The translations under genes were made by a program, and so were the position numbers. A stretch of DNA of 6,787 nucleotides from an uncultured Ignavibacteria bacterium (GTDB lineage: Bacteria > Bacteroidota > Ignavibacteria > Kapaibacteriales > UBA961): the NCBI GenBank assembly GCA_937868245.1, contig CALMMI010000755.1:1-6787 (forward strand), written 5' to 3'. Below the pieces are notes generated by a model. That model was not told where the DNA came from. It saw nothing but the letters and a program-made list of their open reading frames with translations, and did not search any database. Below are positions 1 to 6,711 of the stretch, in pieces (position 1 is the stretch's first letter; every line of letters starts with the position of its first letter).

Positions 1-2
1 AT

Positions 3-758
3 TCGGCTTTGTTAGGGGTTTTTGTTCTTCCGTTTCTTTTTGCAGGCAGTGCAATATATGCCCGGTTCAAAATCAAAGCTCCTGCTTGGAAAATTGTTCT
101 TATTTTTATTATTGCTTTGGTAGTTCCTCCTTTAGTCGTTTCAGTATTTGTGCCGTTAGATCTTTATAGCTTTTATTTTACGAATTTTCTGCCGCGGCTT
201 TCAGGAGTTACGAATCTATCAGGATTAAACCAATCATTATATGGAATAGTTGCTAGGATAACAAATGATGTTGGGAATTTAGCTTCTTGGAAGTTTGTTC
301 CATTAGCTCCTTGGATGAAAATAGGCGGGATGCTTTTTACGCTTTTAGCTCTTGGATTGGTTTGTAAGCAAATTTGGCGTGGTTCTGTTCAGAAATTTAT
401 TGTTACTGCATATATTTTTATGGCGGTAATACCGATTATCAGTCAATACGGATGGGAATATGTCTATGTCTTTGCTTTACCGATAGTCCTTCATGTTATG
501 CTGAGGGTTTTTTCAGAGCGGTCATTTTCCCGTTATACAATTTATGCTGTACTAGGTTTGATTCTGTTTTGGATACCAAAGCCGTCAGATGGATTTATTG
601 AGTCAACTGTAGTACGTTTCTCGCCGTTCTTTTATCATGTCTTCTTTGCACGATGGATTATAGCAAGTATTCTCTTTTGTATGGCTGCGTATGGATATTT
701 TAAGCTGAAAGATAAAAACGACAAAGAGATTTCTTTAGGTGGAACGGCAAATTCCTGA
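3..758 (+). CDS. C-terminal part of a polytopic membrane protein, probable GT87/DUF2029-like glycosyltransferase (5'-truncated by window edge)
   Basis: The frame is open to the left edge, so the true start lies outside the window; a TTG at base 9 is an internal codon and not a convincing start. About 250 residues are visible, with roughly seven hydrophobic segments (counting from base 9: about residues 2-17, 27-50, 103-120, 130-144, 150-165, 177-190, 215-231) and a short charged cytoplasmic tail. Two spots resemble GT87/DUF2029 enzymes, which transfer sugars from polyprenyl-phosphate donors on the outer face of the inner membrane: an F-x-x-x-LP-x-LSG stretch followed by NQSLYGIVAR (residues 74-83), and SQYGWEYVYVFALP (145-158), which sits where the family usually has an SP-x-SW-D-H-H motif. 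The two histidines are not present here, so activity is uncertain. The family call is from motif memory; another polytopic envelope protein is possible. The gene ends 43 bases before the next one. Confidence 0.6.
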   Translation, partial: SALLGVFVLPFLFAGSAIYARFKIKAPAWKIVLIFIIALVVPPLVVSVFVPLDLYSFYFTNFLPRLSGVTNLSGLNQSLYGIVARITNDVGNLASWKFVPLAPWMKIGGMLFTLLALGLVCKQIWRGSVQKFIVTAYIFMAVIPIISQYGWEYVYVFALPIVLHVMLRVFSERSFSRYTIYAVLGLILFWIPKPSDGFIESTVVRFSPFFYHVFFARWIIASILFCMAAYGYFKLKDKNDKEISLGGTANS

Positions 759-801
759 AAATTGAACATTTATTTTTGAATTTATACGACTGAGACATAT
801 C

Positions 802-1065
802 ATGGGATTTATTAAGAATTTTTTCGCAAAGCAATATACGTGGAAACCTAACGGACATGATAAAACTGATCAATGGAAATCAGTAAAAGTGGGCGATACG
901 GTAGAATTTGCTATGACAATGACCGAGGGCATCACGTACACAGTAGAAGCAGTTAGCCAGGACACAATGGAAGCAAAGATTCGCCGGAGAACATCCAACG
1001 GATCACAAGGAGAGGCATATTCGGTAGGTTTGGTGATGCTTCGCCCTATTGCGAAAACTAAATAA
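802..1065 (+). CDS. Small soluble protein of unknown function (87 aa)
   Basis: I do not recognise this family. The protein has no signal peptide and no membrane segment. A basic, aromatic N-terminus (residues 1-15) is followed by a VKVGDTVEF segment (residues 28-36) and alternating hydrophobic/polar stretches, including GITYTVEAV and MEAKIRRR. This suggests a small beta-rich barrel, perhaps SH3- or KOW-like, with a basic patch near residues 59-63. The VGD-V-F pattern is typical of proteins that begin a barrel this way, but it does not define a function. ATG at 802 is the first start in frame after the upstream stop and has only a weak purine stretch (GAG at 792-794) in front. The gene lies between the membrane protein and nuoN with gaps of 43 and 45 bases, so co-transcription with nuoN is plausible. 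It is probably a real gene because the spacing is regular, it is on the same strand and its amino-acid composition is ordinary. Confidence 0.7.
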   Translation: MGFIKNFFAKQYTWKPNGHDKTDQWKSVKVGDTVEFAMTMTEGITYTVEAVSQDTMEAKIRRRTSNGSQGEAYSVGLVMLRPIAKTK

Positions 1066-1110
1066 ACAGCTTTAATTTTAAGAACATCAAAGATTATTAA
1101 CGGATTTCAA

Positions 1111-2598
1111 ATGCTACAAGATTTCCTCCTTTCTGCGCCGATTACATTTCTTTCTGTGATGGCAACCGTTTTAATGGTTGTGGATGCACTTATCAAGAAA
1201 AGTTCGAAAATAACCTTTACGATAAGTTGGCTAACACTTGCGATTACAGGTGTCATTGCAGCGGTTACTATTCCTGAAACTCTAAATAGCTTTAAAACAG
1301 TTCCCGGGTTTACAGGTACTGCGTTCGATGGAATGATATCCGTCGGGAGTTTGAGTGCGTTCTTTGATATATTGTTTTGCTGTGGCGGGTTATTGACATT
1401 GATTGCTGCCAGACCTTTTTTAGAGCGCGAGAAATTGGAACATGATGAATTCCATTCGATGATTCTTTTTGCTGTTAGCGGTATGATGCTGATTGCACAT
1501 TCCAATAACTTGTTGATATTGTTTATTGGTGTAGAGGTGATGTCGGTTTGTTTCTATGTACTCTCCGGATATATGCGGTCTTCAGTCCGCTCGGTTGAAG
1601 CTGCACTTAAGTATTTCTTGCTTGGTGCGTTTGCAACCGGTTTCCTAGTGTATGGAATGGCGTTGATTTATGGTGCGACGGGTAGTTTCGACTACAATAT
1701 GATATACATGGCATCACATAATGAATTGCGTTTCCCCGCGCTTATGATGATAGGAATCGGTTTGCTTATCATTGGTCTTAGCTTCAAAGCTGCTGCCTTC
1801 CCGTTTCATCAATGGGCACCTGATGTTTATCAAGGAGCTCCTACAGTTGTAACTGCATTTATGAGTACTGCAGGTAAAGTAGCAGCCTTTGCAGCATTTA
1901 TTCCTGTTGTTGCAATCACTGCACCGGCTGGTAAAGAAAAACTTCAATTAGTTCTTGCTCTTATTTCAGCAGCAACGATGCTTGTAGGTAATATCAGTGC
2001 GCTTGCTCAAACGAATATCAAGCGTATGCTTGCTTATTCTTCAGTGGCTCATGCAGGGTATCTTATGATGGGCTTGGTAGCAGAATCTGTCCGTAATGGT
2101 GTTGGAATGATGTCTTTACGTGGTGTAAACGGGATAATGTATTATCTTACTGCGTATCTGTTCATGCAACTTGGTGCATTTGTGATTGTATCTATCATTG
2201 AGCAAAAAGGGGAGAAGAACCTTGAAATATCCGATTATGCAGGACTAAGTAAACGTCACCCTGTATTAGCTGCTCTAATGTCGATTTTTATGCTTTCACT
2301 GGCTGGTATTCCTCCATTTGCAGGGTTCTTTGGTAAGTACTATCTGTTTACAGCGGCAATTGAAGCAGGATATACTTGGCTTACTATCATTGCGGTTATT
2401 TCATCTATCATCTCAGTATATTTCTATATCGGTTTGATTGTTAAAATGTACTTTACTGAACCGAATGAGGAAGGCGAAATGACACAGGGAACAGGAATAG
2501 CAGGAATTACCCTGGCTATATCTACTGCGGCAGTTATTATATTCGGATTATTGCCATCGTTTTTGCTTGAAAAGATAAGAATGCTTTTCGGAAACTAA
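1111..2598 (+). CDS. nuoN: NADH-quinone oxidoreductase subunit N (Complex I membrane subunit)
   Basis: NuoN is one of the three antiporter-like subunits in the membrane arm of respiratory Complex I, which couples NADH (or ferredoxin) oxidation and quinone reduction to proton translocation. The 495-residue length fits the family (E. coli NuoN is about 485), and the protein has about 14 hydrophobic segments throughout. Diagnostic features are visible: Glu142 in GVEVMS on TM5, Lys226 in SFKAAAFPFHQWAPDVYQGAP (226-244 region) on the broken TM7, Lys256 in STAGKVAAF on TM8, Lys304 in NIKRMLAYSS-AHAGY, and Lys409 in GIPPFAGFFGKYYLF on TM12. These match the proton-channel residues known for the family, so the protein looks functional. 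ATG 1111 places the first TM directly at the N-terminus, as expected. No strong Shine-Dalgarno is present. The usual upstream partner nuoM is not the adjacent gene here, and a secreted protein follows rather than more nuo genes. Confidence 0.97.
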   Translation: MLQDFLLSAPITFLSVMATVLMVVDALIKKSSKITFTISWLTLAITGVIAAVTIPETLNSFKTVPGFTGTAFDGMISVGSLSAFFDILFCCGGLLTLIAARPFLEREKLEHDEFHSMILFAVSGMMLIAHSNNLLILFIGVEVMSVCFYVLSGYMRSSVRSVEAALKYFLLGAFATGFLVYGMALIYGATGSFDYNMIYMASHNELRFPALMMIGIGLLIIGLSFKAAAFPFHQWAPDVYQGAPTVVTAFMSTAGKVAAFAAFIPVVAITAPAGKEKLQLVLALISAATMLVGNISALAQTNIKRMLAYSSVAHAGYLMMGLVAESVRNGVGMMSLRGVNGIMYYLTAYLFMQLGAFVIVSIIEQKGEKNLEISDYAGLSKRHPVLAALMSIFMLSLAGIPPFAGFFGKYYLFTAAIEAGYTWLTIIAVISSIISVYFYIGLIVKMYFTEPNEEGEMTQGTGIAGITLAISTAAVIIFGLLPSFLLEKIRMLFGN

Positions 2599-2607
2599 CG
2601 GTTTCCG
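2589..2607 (+). repeat. Inverted repeat across the nuoN stop codon
   Basis: CGGAAAC (2589-2595) and GTTTCCG (2601-2607) form a perfect 7-bp stem around a 5-base loop, TAACG, that contains the nuoN stop codon. There is no T-run after it, so it does not look like an intrinsic terminator. A second GGAAAC at 2624-2629 could pair with the same GTTTCC, giving two mutually exclusive hairpins in the 48-base gap before the next gene. The pairing is seen directly; a function in mRNA stability or attenuation is inference. Confidence 0.4.
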
Positions 2608-2646
2608 CATCGCCACAACGAAAGGAAACACCAATATTATTTAGCC

Positions 2647-4956
2647 ATGAAATATGGAATTATCATCTTTGTTCTGCTTTTTTCGGCTATAACTGCTGCC
2701 CTCGCACAGTCGTCAGGGGAGATTTATCATATCAATGAATCGGGTATCCGATCTGATACTATTGACTTTGATATTGTCTTTTATCAAAACTCCACTCCCG
2801 TTCTCCGTAAGGTTATTCTTAATAATACCGGCAAAACTCGTCTACAAATTGCTACAAAACAATCACCAGATTTTGCTATTATAAGGATAAATACAAATAC
2901 TTTTGAGCACCGTGAATTTGATGCTGATCAATCCACCGTATTCCCATTAGTAATTGAGCCCGGTGCGATAGACTCTATTACAATCACGTATACTTCTAAT
3001 ATTGATATTTCACCTTCACAGTATCCACTGGGTGAACGGATGGCAACGCTTATACTTGCATTGACACCGGTTGGTGACCCATCTAATATAATAGTAAGTG
3101 ACACCTTCCATTTGGCAGTACTGAAAACAAGAGATGTCTTGTCAACTAAGCAGAATCTGCTAGATTTTGATTCTGTTTATGTAGGAGACGAGATACATGT
3201 AGAAAAAGACTGGAATGTGAAAAATATATCGGACAAGAATGTATCTGTTACTTCCCAGAATTTTACACCGTTTCTAACATTGTTTAAGGAAGGGTTTGTG
3301 CCACAGATTCCCGGTCCTTTTACATTCCTGAAGTTGACCAATCGACCAATTTGGATTCAATTCAAACCAAAAGAAATGGGCTTGGACAGTGCCAGATATA
3401 GTGTAGTTTATTTCCCTAATATTGATAACCAGACTGATTCTGTCTCAGTTCAGCTTCGGGGAGTTGGTGTGCAACAAATTATAGAAATTGAACAGGCAAC
3501 AGCAGTACCCTGTTGTGCTAATGTTGCATCTGCAGATCTTATTTCTATTTCCAACAGTGTCCGTATCGGGGATTCAGTAGTTGTTACGATTGTAATTCAA
3601 AATAAAGGGAATATTCCTTTTGGTTTGATTTCCCAACATTTGGAAGGCAGTTCCAGTTCTAATTTCTACATCCTTAAAAAATTCAAGGAAGACCAAGACT
3701 TAGGACCGAAATCTACTGAGAATAAAGGTGAGCTTGACACAGCAATAGTTGTCTTCACTCCAACAGACCTTGGTAACTTTTCTATAGATTATGTCCTCGA
3801 AAGTAATATCCGAAGCAGAATTCATACTGCCCCGGATTCTTCAAGCCAACATATAATTAAGATTGTTGTAAGCGCAGCGAAACCAAATCTTGTGGTTTTG
3901 AATGCAGCGAATTCAGTAATTGATTTCGATTCGGTTTTTTTATCGTTTGACCCCTCATGTGCTTCCCCAAGAGTGCCGTTTAAACTGACTATGAGGAATA
4001 CTGGGAATGTACCGTTAAAGATTAGCTCTGCAATAATACGTCCAACAGGAGTTTTTACCACCTCATCTCCTATTGCAGAAATCCCTTCAAATCAAGAAAG
4101 TTCAATATATGTTACTTTTTCTCCTACTGATTCAGGTCTATTTACGGCAGATTTTCTCATTGTTTCAAATTCAGGTGGGAGTTCAAATGACGTAAGGGAT
4201 ACAACACGTATTCGGCTGACTGGAAAGGCATATCAGCCTCCGGAAGTTTCTGTCTCACTACCGAGAACCACCCGTTCAAAAGCTGGAAAACCAATATCAA
4301 TTCCAATACTTGTTAGTAAATCTATCAAAAATGTTAAAAGGATGGAGACATCTTTCACATATCAAGATACTCTTGGCTTGGAATATGTTGGGTACATTTC
4401 TCTTGGTACGGCATCAGAAGGGGATACAATCGTTTCAAATCGAAACGGAAATAAGATAACGCTAATTATTACTGCACCTGATAGAAGCTTATATGAAAAA
4501 GATACGCTTATTTTGCTATTGTTTAATACATATCTAAGTACATTTGAAACATCTTCTTTAGAACTTACTGCAAAAGCTGGAGACCCAAATTGCCATGCAG
4601 CCTTTCCAGTACCAAGTGATCAACGTTTGCGTGCTATTTTTGCTTTAGATTCTCTATGCGGCACAACATACAGGCAAGTTCTAAACGCCGGAGCAGGATA
4701 CCAGCTCCGTTCATTTGCTTCAAATCCTACTGACCAAATAGCCTTTATAGAATATTCATTACCATATACCTCAAAAACGACTGTAAAGATGTTTACAACG
4801 TTTGGTGCTGAGGTCAGTACAGTTGCCGAAGGAATTTTTGAACCAGGCACATACAGGGCAGCCGTTTCGGTTTCGGATTTACCTCCCGGTGTATATTATT
4901 GTGTGATGCAATCCGGTTTGTTTCATACAATGCAAACGATTGTGGTAACTCGATGA
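2647..4956 (+). CDS. Secreted multidomain beta-sandwich protein with T9SS type A sorting domain (choice-of-anchor D / ASH-like repeats)
   Basis: This 769-residue protein is predicted to be exported by Sec and then across the outer membrane by the type IX secretion system. Residues 1-20 are a clear signal peptide ending in AALA before QSS. Four ASH-like immunoglobulin-fold modules follow, at about 30-157, 170-275, 285-410 and 415-527. Three carry an (I/L)DFD(S/I)V entry motif (39-44, 172-177, 425-430), and they share NTGN/NKGN turns and an F-x-P-T-D-x-G-x-F strand (370-378, 491-499). Residues 531-640 look like a cohesin-type beta-sandwich (AGKPISIPILV start, then an F-x-x-x-L-x-Y strand). From about 688 the C-terminus matches a T9SS type A sorting domain: SNPTDQIAFIEYSLP, a V-K-M-F-x-x-x-G strand, PGTYRAAV, and LPPGVYYCVMQ. 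Cys289/290, 438, 649 and 671 may form disulfides. No catalytic domain is visible, so a structural or adhesive surface role is the best guess. The stop overlaps the start of the next gene. ATG 2647 is chosen because the signal peptide begins there; it lacks a Shine-Dalgarno. Confidence 0.85.
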   Translation: MKYGIIIFVLLFSAITAALAQSSGEIYHINESGIRSDTIDFDIVFYQNSTPVLRKVILNNTGKTRLQIATKQSPDFAIIRINTNTFEHREFDADQSTVFPLVIEPGAIDSITITYTSNIDISPSQYPLGERMATLILALTPVGDPSNIIVSDTFHLAVLKTRDVLSTKQNLLDFDSVYVGDEIHVEKDWNVKNISDKNVSVTSQNFTPFLTLFKEGFVPQIPGPFTFLKLTNRPIWIQFKPKEMGLDSARYSVVYFPNIDNQTDSVSVQLRGVGVQQIIEIEQATAVPCCANVASADLISISNSVRIGDSVVVTIVIQNKGNIPFGLISQHLEGSSSSNFYILKKFKEDQDLGPKSTENKGELDTAIVVFTPTDLGNFSIDYVLESNIRSRIHTAPDSSSQHIIKIVVSAAKPNLVVLNAANSVIDFDSVFLSFDPSCASPRVPFKLTMRNTGNVPLKISSAIIRPTGVFTTSSPIAEIPSNQESSIYVTFSPTDSGLFTADFLIVSNSGGSSNDVRDTTRIRLTGKAYQPPEVSVSLPRTTRSKAGKPISIPILVSKSIKNVKRMETSFTYQDTLGLEYVGYISLGTASEGDTIVSNRNGNKITLIITAPDRSLYEKDTLILLLFNTYLSTFETSSLELTAKAGDPNCHAAFPVPSDQRLRAIFALDSLCGTTYRQVLNAGAGYQLRSFASNPTDQIAFIEYSLPYTSKTTVKMFTTFGAEVSTVAEGIFEPGTYRAAVSVSDLPPGVYYCVMQSGLFHTMQTIVVTR

Positions 4957-5750
4957 TACGTAGAAAAATTTGCAAAACATGTAATTGCCCTAAAGCTATG
5001 TTCTTCATAGTGACAATGATGGTGTGCTTTTCAAGTACTTCAATTGTGCTTGCGCAAGGGTTCGACTGGCAATATTCTTCACGGTTGCCAAGCAGTTCTC
5101 CTGTACTATTTATTGGTGGTGGGGCAACATTCAATTATGGTTTGAACACAGCAGATATTTACTCTTTAGGAGCAGATTACCGTTGCGGGGATTATAAATC
5201 AGGCACGGAAACAGGATTTTCTGCTAAAATTGCGAGTGAATATTGGCAAACTGGAGTGTTGTCACTATGGGGAGAAGCAGGGTATAGAAATTCTACGGTG
5301 AAATTCAGTTCAACTACGGAACCTGAACCGTTTAAAAATCGAGGTGAGATAGATTCACTTACCCGTGAATTTCTAATGAAGACTATTTTCCATTCAATTG
5401 TAGTAGAAGCAGGTGTAAAATGGAGAATTGCACCTACACATTTGAACTTTATATTTGGAATACGTGCCGAACTATTGCTAAAAAATACGGTGGAGCAAAC
5501 TGAATCAATTGTTACCCCTGTTGAATTTGTATCGCCTGTTCCATACTCTTATGGAAATGTTTCACTTACATCGTTTCGCTCCGTTTATATAACGCCGATT
5601 GTCGGCATAGGCTACGATATGGAGCTTGGGCGCGGTTTATATGCAACCCCAAAAATTACAGTAGGAGTGCCATTGATGAGCCGTTCTTCGGTAATATCAT
5701 GGAAAAGTTGGGACTTCTCGGCAGGGATTGTGATACTGACGCATCTGTGA
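4953..5750 (+). CDS. Predicted outer-membrane beta-barrel protein, translationally coupled to the T9SS cargo gene
   Basis: The ATG at 4953 overlaps the preceding TGA as ATGA, the classic arrangement for translational coupling. The frame is open further upstream (ATG at 4899), but that would lie inside the T9SS sorting domain of the previous gene and would bury the signal peptide, so 4953 is preferred. It gives 265 residues. Residues 1-34 form a signal peptide: a basic n-region (RRK), a hydrophobic core about 16-33, and cleavage after VLA before QGF. A later ATG at 4998 would also give a hydrophobic leader but without positive charge. The mature part alternates polar and hydrophobic residues with many aromatic and glycine girdle positions (FIGGGATFNYG, LWGEAGYRN, VVEAGVKWRI, ITPIVGIGYDMELGRGLYATPKITVG, WDFSAGIVIL). 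This is typical of an 8-10 stranded outer-membrane barrel. I do not see the N-terminal signature of PorP/SprF. It may anchor or receive the upstream secreted protein, which is inference from coupling only. Confidence 0.7.
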   Translation: MIRRKICKTCNCPKAMFFIVTMMVCFSSTSIVLAQGFDWQYSSRLPSSSPVLFIGGGATFNYGLNTADIYSLGADYRCGDYKSGTETGFSAKIASEYWQTGVLSLWGEAGYRNSTVKFSSTTEPEPFKNRGEIDSLTREFLMKTIFHSIVVEAGVKWRIAPTHLNFIFGIRAELLLKNTVEQTESIVTPVEFVSPVPYSYGNVSLTSFRSVYITPIVGIGYDMELGRGLYATPKITVGVPLMSRSSVISWKSWDFSAGIVILTHL

Positions 5751-5837
5751 TTAACATACAATAACAAGCGAAATAATCGTCAAAATACATTAGTAGGTAG
5801 AAAATTCCTAAATATCACCTATTTTTGGCGAATGAGA

Positions 5838-5866
5838 TTGAAATATTCATTTTTTATTTTTACTAT
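5838..5866 (+). promoter_or_regulatory. Possible sigma70-type promoter for the DUF1573 gene
   Basis: TTGAAA (5838-5843) and TACTAT (5861-5866) are separated by 17 bases, the optimal spacing, in the gap between the barrel gene and the DUF1573 gene. A start site near 5873 would give a leader of about 20 bases containing only the ribosome binding site. An alternative -10, TATACT (5864-5869), would have a 20-base spacer. The region is very AT-rich, so chance matches are easy, and members of the Bacteroidota proper use a different -33/-7 consensus; hence moderate confidence. Confidence 0.4.
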
Positions 5867-5876
5867 ACTATTTTAT

Positions 5877-5884
5877 AAAAGGAG
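5877..5884 (+). promoter_or_regulatory. Strong Shine-Dalgarno for the DUF1573 gene
   Basis: AAAAGGAG ends 8 bases before the ATG at 5893, an ideal spacing, and decides that start. None of the other starts in the window (802, 1111, 2647, 4953) has a comparable site, which suggests this gene is translated more strongly or by a different mode than its neighbours. Confidence 0.7.
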
Positions 5885-5892
5885 TTAGATAG

Positions 5893-6609
5893 ATGAAACG
5901 TTTCTTTGCAACAAGTATGGCTCTGTTTGCATTTATGGCAATTGCTATGATTGCTCAGCCAAAACTTGAAATTGTAGGTGGTGATACCCACGATTGGGGC
6001 AAAGTATCTCCAAAAGATACACCACTCAAAACTGTGGTTAAAATTAAAAATGTCGGTACGGAAGTACTTAAAATTGCAGATGTACATCCGGGATGCGGCT
6101 GTACCAAAACTGCCGAGCTCGATAAAAAGGAATTACAGCCGGGTGAAGTTGCTACCACAGAGCTATCTTTAAATCTTGGAGCAGCTAACGGTATGTTAAC
6201 CAAAAGTGTTACTATTACCAGTAACGATGCAACAGCTCCTACAAAGATTCTCTATTTGAAAGCTGATGTAGTACGTCCTATTCAATTCTCTCCATCACAA
6301 TATTTTGTATTTAACGAATTGAAAGCCGGTCAGACATCTGAAGCTAAAGTGACAATTAAAAATACTTCGAAAGAAGATATTACCCTCTCCGATTTTGAGG
6401 CATCGAACGGTTTGAGCGTCAATCTCAAAAAACCCGTTACTATCAAAGGTGGCTCAGAAGTTGAGATTATCGGACGTGTTACTCCTAAAGAAAAAGGATA
6501 TTTCAACGGCTCATTGAAAATGAAAACTACAAACCCCGAGAATCCTACAATTGAAATTACTGCGTATGGAAATGTTGCCGAGTCAACATCGCCTATCTAT
6601 CCGAAGTAA
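5893..6609 (+). CDS. Exported DUF1573 domain-containing protein
   Basis: The 238-residue protein has an N-terminal signal peptide (KR, hydrophobic residues 8-20, likely cleavage after A21 before QPK). Residues about 24-127 form a DUF1573 domain: the THDWGKV strand (32-38), a V-K-I-K-N-V-G-T-E-L-type strand (49-60), and the hallmark PGCGCTK (66-72), followed by LQPGE (81-85) and a SVTITSND strand (105-112). A second Ig-like module covers about 128-228, with KNTSKEDITL (156-165) and a TPKEKGYFNGSL strand (197-208), so the protein is a two-domain beta-sandwich. DUF1573 proteins are common in Bacteroidota and Planctomycetes; their molecular function is unknown, and they are thought to be periplasmic or envelope proteins with an ASH/MSP-like fold. 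There is no lipobox cysteine at the cleavage site. It has its own likely promoter and strong ribosome binding site, so it is probably expressed separately from the upstream pair. Confidence 0.92.
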   Translation: MKRFFATSMALFAFMAIAMIAQPKLEIVGGDTHDWGKVSPKDTPLKTVVKIKNVGTEVLKIADVHPGCGCTKTAELDKKELQPGEVATTELSLNLGAANGMLTKSVTITSNDATAPTKILYLKADVVRPIQFSPSQYFVFNELKAGQTSEAKVTIKNTSKEDITLSDFEASNGLSVNLKKPVTIKGGSEVEIIGRVTPKEKGYFNGSLKMKTTNPENPTIEITAYGNVAESTSPIYPK

Positions 6610-6671
6610 AAAGTTTGATGGAGATTTAGCAGACTCAGATTAATTAATACATAAATAGCTTCTAAAAAGGT

Positions 6672-6686
6672 AAGTATCTGATACTT
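6672..6686. repeat. Short inverted repeat AAGTAT-CTG-ATACTT
   Basis: AAGTAT (6672-6677) and ATACTT (6681-6686) are perfect inverted arms with a 3-base centre. The right arm runs into CTTCGACAGGCT, a string that I recall from dispersed intergenic repeats of Bacteroidota/Chlorobi genomes. There is no T-run, so it is not a convincing terminator. Confidence 0.35.
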
Positions 6687-6711
6687 CGACAGGCTGTAAA
6701 TGTTTTTGTCG

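Noticed and set aside
762..788. Promoter-like TTGAAC ... TATACG before the 87-aa gene
   Set aside because: The spacer is only 15 bases and the -10 match is poor; it is easily a chance match in AT-rich sequence.
1107..1505. 132-aa reading frame on the minus strand opposite nuoN
   Set aside because: It lies wholly on the antisense of the strongly conserved nuoN coding sequence, has no recognisable domain, and is explained as a shadow frame.
4899..4952. Longer N-terminus for the barrel gene, starting at ATG 4899 inside the preceding gene
   Set aside because: It would add 18 residues in front of a good signal peptide and overlap the T9SS sorting domain by more than 50 bases; the ATGA start at 4953 explains the data better.
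4814..5134. 106-aa minus-strand frame spanning the cargo/barrel junction
   Set aside because: It is antisense to two convincing + strand genes, has no ribosome binding site and no recognisable family.
4953..5750. Assignment of the barrel as PorP/SprF-type T9SS protein
   Set aside because: The characteristic N-terminal region (repeated Q/Y/M-rich start and NPAYAG-like motif) is not present.
5794..5826. Possible intrinsic terminator after the barrel gene: TAGGT (5794-5798) with ACCTA (5817-5821) followed by five Ts
   Set aside because: The stem is only 5 bp and AT-rich around an 18-base loop, too weak to call in such an AT-rich gap.
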